Shown in pieces: positions 25,358 to 35,780 of a stretch of 64,000 nt of DNA. The DNA is taken from assembly GCA_029224185.1 (NCBI GenBank), contig CM055188.1:8108497-8172496 (forward strand). The letters are read 5' to 3'. Every line of letters starts with the position of its first letter. Position 1 is the first letter of the stretch. The notes beneath the pieces were generated by a model, which was not told the DNA's origin, did no database searches, and was given only the letters and a program-made list of their open reading frames with translations. The translations under genes and the position numbers were made by a program. The stretch is from Karalla daura (lineage: Eukaryota > Chordata > Actinopteri > Chaetodontiformes > Leiognathidae).

Positions 25358-26054
25358 AAAAATAAACAAAAAAATGGAAATGCATTTGCATCCGCTGTGG
25401 CATTGCATGATAATTAAGCCACTTAAAATGGATAAAGACAAGTTCTCTGTCTTTGTAAAGACAGTAAATAGATAAACAACAGCCTTTTTTTATCAGAGCA
25501 CGGTCCCAGCTAAGATTAATCCACATGCTAAAGGTCTCTACAGATTAGAGGGGTTCATAGCCCCCACTCAACACAGGGTCAGGGATCACGCAGCAACTTT
25601 TATGGAGTGCAGGCCATTTTATTTCCTCACTCTTTATCCAGCTGCTGATGCCGCCTGTATGCAATACCTAACCGTAAACCCTCTGAGGCTCAAGGTGAAA
25701 TCGATTCCAGTCCCAAGTGGCCGATCTGACTGGGTTTGAACTTGAGCTAAATATTCCAAAGGATACAAATAGTTTAGGAGCTACAGGAACTCTCTCACAT
25801 ATTCATCTTCATCATTTTGTTGGTGCTGACAAATATTAGCATTTTTGTGCTTATATGTTTTATAAGTCAAAATCCGTAACCAGAAATAAATCTTTAATAT
25901 AAAAATAATTGTCCCATGAAAAGGCAGCTAAAAGATTTGTGCAAATATCATTCTTATTCTTATCATTTTAGTGTTGAGGTTCTTATTATTACCATCACCA
26001 CTACTACTAATAAATCACTTTTTACTGAAACAACTGCAGATGTTCTGTTTTAAA

Positions 26055-26070
26055 ACTCTAGGTGGCAGTG
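26055..26070 (+). promoter_or_regulatory. Candidate CTCF-binding core
   Basis: The sequence ACTCTAGGTGGCAGTG contains TAGGTGGCAG, which matches the AGRKGGCRS core of the CTCF consensus, with one mismatch in the upstream CCASYAG part. It lies about 4 kb left of the candidate promoter. Motif evidence only. Confidence 0.35.
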
Positions 26071-29000
26071 TTGATGCAACACATTACAGCACCTCTCTGC
26101 TCATGCTCTTTTTCTGCTGTATTACTGAGTAATCTATTACGCTTCAGTTTTTGATTTAAACTTGTGCACTACACCATTGATCATATTTTCTGGTTGCAAA
26201 TCCCTGTTTTCCTGCTTTCTGTGCCTGGTTGTGAACTTATCTTGTGAATCTCATACTGATGTAACTAAAGATTAAAATTGATATTCACATCTCCTCTTTT
26301 AGGGTAACGGTTTGAGGCTAAAATTGATTCATTTGAATCATTTTAATCTTAGGTTAAACAATTATTTCCACACCACACAATGATTTGTACATTACAAAAA
26401 TAATGGGATTTTTTTGTATTTGTTTGTTAAATATATTACATTTAAATACAAAACTAAAAGCAAACAAATTTAGAAACATTTAAAATATATAGTTATCATT
26501 TCCTATTATTCAGATCATTATTTTTGGCATTCATAATATAAACATTGTCATACAGGTGCCATGACTACATCATCTTGAATTGCAATTTTGATGGTCTATT
26601 GCAGATTATTTATTCTAACAATTATTACTATTACCTTCTGAAGTGCTATTAACCTTAGCCATGATAAAATGTCTGATAAATTACATCTTTCATATAAACA
26701 AGAAAATTGTAAAAAGTGCAAAATTGCAAAAATTGCAGTATGAATAACGGCACGAGTAGATGTACAGAGGTCAATCGCAATGTTCATGAAATAAAAATAC
26801 ACATGCAGCTGTATATTAGCGAATTTCACAACAAACATTTTCAAATAAGTGCATCATGTCCGCTACATATTTGAATTGTTTGATGACATTTAATTACTAC
26901 TCTTATTTGTATTTGTTAAAACATTAAAAATACACACATAGTGAAATGATGAGATTTAATTTCTAAAGATGAACGTAGAAAATAGTTTTCTTTTATTTCA
27001 TCATCATCAGGATGTCAAAATAATGCATGCACTTGCTGTATGTGTGCTGTGATTTCTAGTAAGCAATTTCACGGCTAACTTCTTGCATATACTTAAGGTG
27101 TGTTTGGTGTTTACTGTTGACCTCCGTAACTAAAATCCTCACAAAGCTGTGCTGTTATCATTCACCGTGTTGCGGGATGTTGTAGGTGCTGTGCTGCACG
27201 TTACGCCTTTGGTGGATTTAAGAGTGCCAGAGAAACATGAGCGGATTTATGCCACATTCAGAACCCTCTGCTTTGCATTACACGTATTTTATTACTATGC
27301 TGCCGTTATAACATAGCATGGCAGAGGAGATCTCTGTGAGCAATATTAGAGGAGTATTAATATCATTTCTACAACATCTTTCACTTCTCTTCTGGCTCAA
27401 GTCAATATTGAGCCAGTATGGAACTCATTATAGCCAGAAAAAGCGGCTCTCTCAGTGCCTTGCCATTTTGTTCCATCTGTGTTGTAGTCACCTGAACATG
27501 ATCTGATGTCAGCCAGTCAAGTGACCTGGAATCAATACAGCCAGGCTCAGCAGAAGCAAATAAATCAGCCTGGCTCATGTAAGCCAGGAGTGTCCTGCTG
27601 CTTAGCCACATCAGATATAAGAAAGGCATGTTTGATGACAAATAATTTATTCCAAAGTCTTGTATCTCATCCAACTTTGGTGACTCCATGCTTCGTACTC
27701 CCTGGACTTCTCTGTGTGAGCACGTTCACCCGTTTCTCATGTACTATAAATCCTCATGAGCACATCTGAATGGGAACTTTTGTCCGTCTTCTGCCTAATG
27801 TCCATCACCTTCTTTGCAGATAACAAGTTGACAGTTTTGTTTTCACTGAGTTTTTTTTATTTTTTCTATACTGAGTTTTGTTTCTCAGGGTATCTGTGTA
27901 TCTCCTCTCTCTTTCTTGGCATATCTGTGATTTCTTCAGCTGCTTCAGTGTATCCCTCTGTCATCCGTCTCCACGCTTGTCATATAAAACCAGCCTGTGT
28001 TTTATTCTTTACCCATTCACCCAACGTGTATAAAGATACTGGAATTTTACTGCAAGCTTCTGGAGAAGGAAATCAGCTTCACGTCGTTCTCTGAAAATTT
28101 CAGAAATACGGCTTCAGGTTGCAAGATGCACTATAAATTCAGATGTTGTTTTATGCCAACCATCACTGACAACTTGGGCCTACTTGAAGAGTAATCTTAT
28201 TAAAACAGCAGAAAACTCATAAACGCTGAATGTGTTGCGATTATTAATGTACATATTTATTTCACATATAGCATTTTTATTGATTGTCGGGAAATAATTG
28301 CCATTAATGTCGCTGCCAGACGCCATTGTGCCAACCTAAATCAACTTAATGCAAACACAGCTCAATTTTAATAATTTCTGAAGATTGATTGTGACATGTC
28401 TCAAAGTGCTTTGTGCCAAAATCACATCAACTGATTATGATTTTATGATGATTCATGCTTAGGCAAGAGAGCTCTGCATTTTGGAGGAACTTACATCTCA
28501 CTTTGGCTTTGGTTCTTTGGCTCTGTTATTGGAAAATAACTGCTGCTCAGATGCACCTAATGGACAACTTGGCCTGTTCAATCACATGATACGTTCCTTG
28601 TGATGCATAAGTGATGGGTAGAGGGTCTGAATTTCCCTTAAAGCGGTTAAATAAATTGAGCAATGAATTACATTTCTGTGACACCTCCTGCTCAGCTCGT
28701 CTTATCAATGTGAAGCCACACGTGCAAATATAAGTAGTTTACTGCTCAAAGACAAATCGATGTAGCTAATCCCATCTAGATCCCATCTCAAATATGACTC
28801 TATGGCGAAATGCTTAAACAGCATCATCATCACTGTGTATTTGCTACTCAAAATGTGGCACTTGTGCAGGTGTTCTGCACACTCTTAAACCCTGAATTCA
28901 TAGTAAGTTGTAAATTGTATTTTTCACTGAATTTAACTATTTAGCAGCAAGTACTTGAGGCACTTAACTACAGTATAACTACCACTGCTAATTGCATAAA

Positions 29001-29419
29001 TGAAGGGATCAACGTAGAAATTCATGTATAGAAAGAACATTTTGTTTGATATCTATGAGAAAACAAAGTAAAAGAAAATCCTCAACTTTCATTCACGTTA
29101 AATTAACATAAACATAAATAGCCAGTGTTGGAAGTACTTAAAATCCTGTATCAACACGATTTGAAATTAAAACATTGAACCAGCCCAATGCCACAGAAAT
29201 GAAATCTAATGAATCTAACGATAACAGTTTTTATTTGGCAATTAATCGTCATTAAAAATTTACACAGTTGCACACTATCATATTTTCACAGTCATGCATA
29301 CATCTCCCCGGAAAGTAAAGCAACACCGTACAGTTCTGTGGGGCACTCACTGGACACTTTGAAGGGAAAACAAAATGATCTGTACACATTGGAGGTAAAA
29401 ATGAAAACTATTTAACTTA

Positions 29420-30033
29420 CTTAAATTGTTCTCCCGTGTTCGTCACCTGTTTCAGTACCAAAAATCCCTTAATAGCGTTCACAGTCCCCGCAGACGCGTT
29501 ACAGCTTTGACTGGTAAAAGTATAACCAGCAATTCCATTTGGAGAGCAATGACAGTGAGAATAAGTTGCTCCATCTTTTAGAATCGCTCCACAAGGTCCC
29601 CAAACACTTAATTATCGCTAGGTAAGGCTGTACGGACCGTCCACCACTACATGATTGGCAGCGGGGCAAATTGATGCGACGTCGAAGGGGATAGAGAGTC
29701 CTCAAGACGAGCGTCTGTATCGATATTTCATACATAATACCGCCGTCATAGCTATTACCATGTACCCAGATATTTTTTAATACACTACATAAGAGTAGCT
29801 GCTTTTGAGACTCGCCAAAGCGCAGAGCTGCGTTTGTGTTTCACTTCGTGCTCCCCTCCGTCTGACGTTTTTTTGGTTTCGCCCAAACTTGGTTCAGATT
29901 TGAGTTGGTCTCCGCCGCTATCTGGGATCTCTCTGCTGGAGGTGAAGGATCTCCTGTCCCCTCGCTGCCTCTGCTGTCAATGGCTCCAGGGGCATATTTT
30001 ATCTGAATGTCTGGGCACTTCAAGCGATCAACA
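29420..30033 (+). promoter_or_regulatory. CpG-enriched candidate promoter and 5' UTR
   Basis: CpG dinucleotides rise sharply here: by hand count about 28 between 29581 and 30120, where most 60-bp lines elsewhere have none or one. No TATA box stands out, which fits a CpG-type promoter. A CRE half-site (TGACG) lies near 29863. The block runs directly into the exon-like segment at 30034-30085. It contains a short upstream ORF (29980-30006, MAPGAYFI) whose stop abuts an in-frame upstream ATG at 30007. The transcription start cannot be placed. The plus orientation is inferred from the exon and donor. Confidence 0.45.
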
Positions 30034-30085
30034 ATGGATATTCTATGGATATTATGGTCCATACCGGCCGTAATAGCTGTTGAAG
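30034..30085 (+). CDS. Candidate first coding exon encoding a signal peptide (gene unidentified)
   Basis: An ATG at 30034 in strong Kozak context (A at -3, G at +4) opens MDILWILWSIPAVIAVEG. This is a short hydrophobic leader with small residues near its end, as expected for a signal peptide of a secreted or type I membrane protein. After 17 codons plus one base, the sequence GAAG|GTAAGC gives a consensus splice donor (GT at 30086) in phase 1, the usual phase after signal-peptide exons. An in-frame ATG at 30007 (weak context) would add MSGHFKRST and still give a plausible leader. No downstream exon was recognised in the remaining 34 kb, implying a long first intron, as is common in neural adhesion or receptor genes, although that class is only a guess. 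I cannot name the gene. A chance occurrence is possible. Confidence 0.42.
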
Positions 30086-30263
30086 GTAAGCTATGGTTTC
30101 CATTACGGCTACAGTCGCATCCTCGCCCCGACTTTGAGTTAGAGACAAAGCAGAGGAATGAAGATTTGTTATATGCTTGTGAGGAGGAGACCGGGATTTA
30201 ATCACCTTTCAGCTTTTAATGGTGAGATGTGTTTAGGAGACGGTTCCACCCAGCAGTCAGGGG

Positions 30264-30293
30264 GTGATGATGATGATGATGATGATGATGATA
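30264..30293. repeat. (GAT)n trinucleotide repeat
   Basis: Ten tandem GAT/ATG units just inside the putative first intron. Translated it gives an Asp or Met run, which is an artefact. Confidence 0.92.
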
Positions 30294-33200
30294 AGGCTGA
30301 TGGTGATGATGATAATGTCTGGACGCAGGTATACGGGGAGGGATGCTGGTTCTTGCGCTAATTGCCGTGTCAGGTTTTCTGTGTTGTGGCTGAGTTGCTC
30401 CAGGTCACAGCTCGTCCAGCCTCAGCCAGGTAAATCTCCTCATGCCCCTCCATCACTACGCGGAGGTGTGTCCCCGGGTTTGGTCCAACACGCCGGGACA
30501 TCTGCTGGACCTGCAGCACGTCCCAGACTCAACGCTCAAACGTGTCTTATGTTTTCAGTTTTAGTTTGTGTTTTAAAAAACACAATGTGTGGTCGCACTG
30601 CAGGTAGTAGTAAGCAGAGCAAGCAGTGATATGCAGCGTGGCTCAACACAATGAAACCGGCTCAATGGAGAATTTAATCCACATAATGTGTTTACAGTGG
30701 GGACCCCAACTCTATGGTGGCATGACTGTACTTATTGCTGTGGTATTCAAATACTTAAGCCCTCTCCTACTGATATTTGCACTTGCGACTTCTAATTAGT
30801 ATTTGTAGGCGTTATGTGAGCTCTTTTCCACATTAAGGGGTCATGATTGTTATAGGCTGGTCTTTGACCTGTGACAGGACAGGAGACATCCACTACACTG
30901 AAGAACGGAAAGACTTTCACCCAGTCATACATTTATTCAGGCTACTTTTAGGATGTTGTCAGAAAACAAACATGTCCTCTTCCTCTGGTCAGTTTGAATA
31001 AACCTCATAATTACAGGTGGAGCGCAGAAAGTATGTAAAAGCTCAAGCAAATGTAACCACAGGATAAGACGACAACTAAAAGGAAAAACAGCAAGAACAA
31101 ATACTTAGTTGCTCGTTCACTTCAAGTTCATTTGTATGTGTGTAAATTTAAAACATGAAAACACCACAAACATCCATTGCAAAGGTTGCAGGAACTGTCC
31201 TGTCCTATGTAAGTCTGGCACAGACTCAGACAAACACCAAGCGGATTAATGCAGACTTTTCCTGACTGCTCCTGTTTATGATTTCAATGTATACTCATGT
31301 CAAAAACCTTCAAAGCGCTCAACAGTTCTTTTTGACGGCTGTAACACTGTACCATACTAGCAAATTGTAGATCACAGCTCTGTAATTTGATTTAAGGCTT
31401 GATGGTTTGATCTCTAGGCACCAGTGAGGACAACTTTATTATTTTAGGGTAATTGCATGAACATTTTATTTTTGGCATTAACACATCATTCAGATACATA
31501 GAACATTGTTAGGCACACACACTGTACAATTAATGAATTGCATTATTTTATTAAATCCGTCAGAAAAATACAACGACATTTTTCTGCATTTCGAAACACT
31601 AAACAAAGACTATAAATCGGTCATAGGAATTTTTATTAAAGCTGCGTCAATAACCTCATCATATCATTACATTGCATTCATACATTTTAGTTATGTCAGT
31701 AGCACATTTAATTACAATGTATATTAAATATATACAATGATTTGTAAAATGCTGATCAGTAATACTTATCATAATATACAACTGTATATGTTAATTCTAC
31801 ATAAAACTTAATATGAATTGTTTGTAACATCGCATATGTTTTATTTTCTTTTAATTACAGATATGCTAAATTGTGATATTAAGGACTATTGAGTTTCAGA
31901 TTTTATCATAACTAAAGCAATCACTTCAAATGGAGACTGATAACGTTTCACTTCCTTATGTGTTACAAAATTCAAAGTGCATCCGTGAACTGAGAGCATA
32001 GGATGCCTCAAATACCAATCGGCACGGTGTCTCAAATAGTTCCTTCAGGTTACTGAAGCATTTTTTGCTCAATTAAGACAATACTGTTGAAATTGAGCGA
32101 TTCGCTTACTATACATCTTGCATGTTGTAATATCTTCGGGGCTGTTGGTAATTTGCTTTTTGGTTTGGTAACCAGCTTGTCATGCCGCCATTCCAGTTCA
32201 GCCCCCCTCCATTTTACCCTGCGAATCACCCTAGTCTGCTGGCCAATGAAGTTGCAAGGATGGCTTACGTATGAGAAATAAAGGGTTGAAAAAGAGGTCA
32301 GTGCAGCTCTGATCTGAAAAAAAAAAAAACGAACTTTGCGACTGAAAAAAAAAAATCTTTTGCGTTGTTTTGACACGTTTTCTGCTGGGTTCCTACATTT
32401 CCTGCAGTGTTATTCTGTGACATCTTTTTTTTCGTATGAACATTTTTCCGAAACGTACCAATGTACCATCGCTATTAGATGTTCCCCGATTGCTGAGGGA
32501 GTTTACAGTGTATCCTATGGGAAAGGGTTGGTTTAAAAAAAACAAAAAACATGTGCTTTATGATTTTTAAAAATAATATTAGTGGAGAATTCATGAAATC
32601 ATGTGTTGCTTATAGTACTCGATACCCGTGAAGCAAACATTAAAAGACCGGTGTGTTATCAATGAATCATGCAGGAACCATACCGGTGGGGATTATAGGA
32701 TTAAAACTGGGGTCAATCTTAAAAAAATATGCGCTGTGTCTCAAGTATTGTTATTTCTTTGTATGGCACGCTATAGAAAGTTTGAAATTTCCCCAGCCTG
32801 AATTTTGCGTAGACTTTTGATCTTTGTCCTCTCTAGTTAGTAGCATCACTATTTTTGGGCGAGTTCATTCATTCACTACTGATGTTTTTTTCAGAAGCAT
32901 TTTGTGTGAAACAACTATAAATTGTTCATTACCGTTGATGAACGCTGCCATCGATGCTAAGTCTCATTGGTTTAGTTAGCGGGAGCAGACAGGCCCTTTT
33001 TGGAAATAAATGGAGGTGGCAATAAAGAGGAAATTAGCTTAGTTATGTCAAACATGTCTATGAAAACACACTGTGGATTTATCCCTCATTAGTTGACCCA
33101 TTTGTTGTCATCAGCGATCCGTTGATAGCCATGCTAACAATGAATCCTCATCTGTTGAGTGGAAATTCTCAGATTCATCCCTGACCACAAAATTGTTGTA

Positions 33201-35732
33201 GCCTGTATTGTTTTGAGGAGATGAAATTTACTGGACGGATCATTTGGCTTTTTCAACCCCCCCCCGCTCGCTTCTGTTGTGGTATTACAGTTAGTACTGT
33301 GCAAACACAGCAAATGTTGTCTGTGAGGATTGGTTTTACCGTGATGCTGTAACAACCTCCCTCAGACTTATACGCAAGTTGTCGTTGAGGTCAGCAGGAT
33401 GACAGATCACTTTGATAGAACATTTTCTTTTCTTTTTCTTTGAGGGGAACATAATGGGACAGAAACCACAGTAGAGGATGGTGAAGTGGGGTAGAATGAG
33501 ATCACAGCATGGAGTCTTTAAAAAATGTCTCACAGATTTGATTGCATTTCAGTATGGACTGCATTCCTTCAGCACTCCGTTGAGCACTGAGCGGGGCCCA
33601 CTCAGCTGAAAGTTGGAAAATACTGAGCACGTTGGTGTTTTCATTTTTTCTGTCTTTTTTTTGTTTTGATTTGATTTAGTAAATTACATATATTTTTCAT
33701 CACCCTTTCAGTGCCATTTTCTCACACAGGGCACATCAGGCAGTATGACAGTCCAAGGCACACAGTTTGATTGTTAATGTTTTGAAAATCCTGCCAAGTT
33801 TGGTAAAGATGCTTTCATATGTAAATTGAGAAGCTGTTTTTGACCGGAATTGTTTTGTAAGGAATAGACATGTGAGTGTAACATGGAAGCATTATGTTTT
33901 GTGGAAGAGTAACAAAAGACAGACGGAGGCGGGCTCTAAAATGGGATTAGATAAAGGTAAAATGAGCGACCGTATACAATCCAGTGTTTTCTCAGTCCAC
34001 CCAATGAGCAGATGCAGGGAGCTGGACTGCACGCCAACCGCCACAGTAGGCTTTCACAAAGAATCTGTCTCTATTCAAGCCTTAATCCATGCTGCCGAGG
34101 GCCCAGGCATTGTCACTTTGCATGCAAAATTTCAATTAGTGCTGGTACCAGTTGTTTCACTTGAAGGGGGGGTGTCACATTTCAGAGACATCTATGGCTA
34201 CCTTTAGGGTGAGATTAAGGAAGAGGTGACGCTGCTGTGCTCATGAAAATCTTGCATTGCACAAGGTTACCACTGCAAAGTGGCTTTGCTCTGCTATCAT
34301 CACTGTACTTAAATTTAGACTTTGGTCAAATTACCACAGCCCTAGATAGACTGTAATACATACCCAAACTTTATTATCTAAACGTTAAGAAGAAAAAAAG
34401 TGGAGAGCTATGATTCCCTTAAATTGAATTTGTTCACACAAAATTCTCGTATTGTAGGTTTCCGTCCCAGATGGCTCTCCGAACAAACTATGTGCGCATG
34501 TTGCTTCTGGCTCCAGCTTGTTCAACTATAATTTAACAAAGGATCCAGTTCAGCACACAATGGGCTGTTTGACACTGTTTCCATGCTTTCAGCTGTTTAA
34601 CGCTGGCTGCTGTGGTTCTGTTGTCAAGAGCCAAGTCTTCATTCTCGTCTGCCTTTAACTGTAGAGTCAAGTCTGCTCACATTCACTTGCGTGAGAGCAC
34701 TGGAAAGTTACATTTGGAAGAGTGAATTTACTACCAGGTTTGGAAGTATGATCATACAAGAAACAAAGCACAGCACACACATTTTACAATATCATAACTT
34801 CAGAAGTCAAGCAAAAAAAAACCAGTGGCCAAACACTTAACATTTCTAATATGGATGTAGTCTTATTTTGATACTCTACACATTTGCTGCATTAAGTGTC
34901 ACTTTTGCCCACTTTTAGCTGTAGCGGTATCTCCTTTAATAAAAGAACAGGTGTTTAATCTTCTGTCTCTCTGGAGCCTCTGTAATGAGGCCCAAGCTGG
35001 TAAGATATAGCAGCCACTTGATGTTATCAAAAAATGAAAATATTTTCAGAGACAACAGGTGTTTCAACTCTTTCAGTATGCAATATCACAGTGCCAGTGC
35101 ATGGCTGAGACAGCGACTGAAAACAGTGGGTTCAGTTGAAACTAATGGGCCTAAGGCTTCCTGGCTCCCCACACATTGGCCAGAAGCACATTTTCTATAA
35201 TACAAAATACTTAGAGCCTGAACATTGAGATTCCTTTGTGTAGTACCACGGAAATTAATACAGTATTTTATAACCATTAGAAATATTTGATTGTTTAATG
35301 CATACTACATTTATCTCCATGTGCAAATGAGATGTAGCTAATCATATTTGTGCTTCTGATTTCTGTATATGTAGAATATTCTACATACTACTAATATATT
35401 TGTATTAACATCACATATTAAATGTGTTTGTCCTTATGAACTGGTATTTAGTGTATACTTATTACACAGTTAATTGATTGAAAATCAAAATCTTTTTTTA
35501 CACGATTATGTAATGCCAGAGATAGTCTGTTCTATGAATGTTAATAAGGTATACAATGGAAAAAATTACAATTTAGCGTGTATCCAATAAATTAGGAGCC
35601 CTGCAATTTGTTTTTTATTCCATGTTCTAAGTATAGGTGTGTCATTTAATGGAACGTCTATAATTGTTTCAGCATGTAGTTGGCGTTAGTGTGGTGAAAA
35701 AATTGAAGGGTGTGACTCAGGCCTTTATAACA

Positions 35733-35780
35733 GTGCTATAGCACAAAATATAGGGTGCCTGAATATTTTTGGACTGGACA
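35733..35780. mobile_element. Possible Tc1-like terminal repeat trace
   Basis: The sequence TAGGGTGCCTGAATATTTTT (about 35751-35770), continuing TGGAC, resembles the outer terminal repeat of Tc1-like elements (GGGTGCC-AATA-TTTTGGAC). It is preceded by a perfect 12-bp palindrome GTGCTATAGCAC (35733-35744). A second trace, TTAGGAGCCCTG (about 35592-35603), lies to the left in opposite orientation. No transposase is present. It could be a remnant MITE. Confidence 0.3.

Larger units (their letters stand above)
21719..29419. other. Non-coding stretch upstream of the candidate promoter
   Basis: About 7.7 kb with no recognised gene or transposon. It contains a 23-nt A-run, a TA-rich patch at 25337-25357, CTCF-like and DR1-like motifs, a 9-bp-arm palindrome at 27392 and TAAT-rich blocks (about 25080-25220 and 28230-28570) that resemble conserved non-coding DNA in composition. 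Conservation cannot be tested from one sequence. Confidence 0.4.

Noticed and set aside
30158..30361. Asp-rich frame just after the candidate first exon
   Set aside because: The Asp run is the (GAT)n repeat, and the region lies 3' of a good splice donor.
33872..34207. 111-codon plus-strand open frame in the putative intron
   Set aside because: No domain. More plausibly conserved non-coding sequence than a coding exon.
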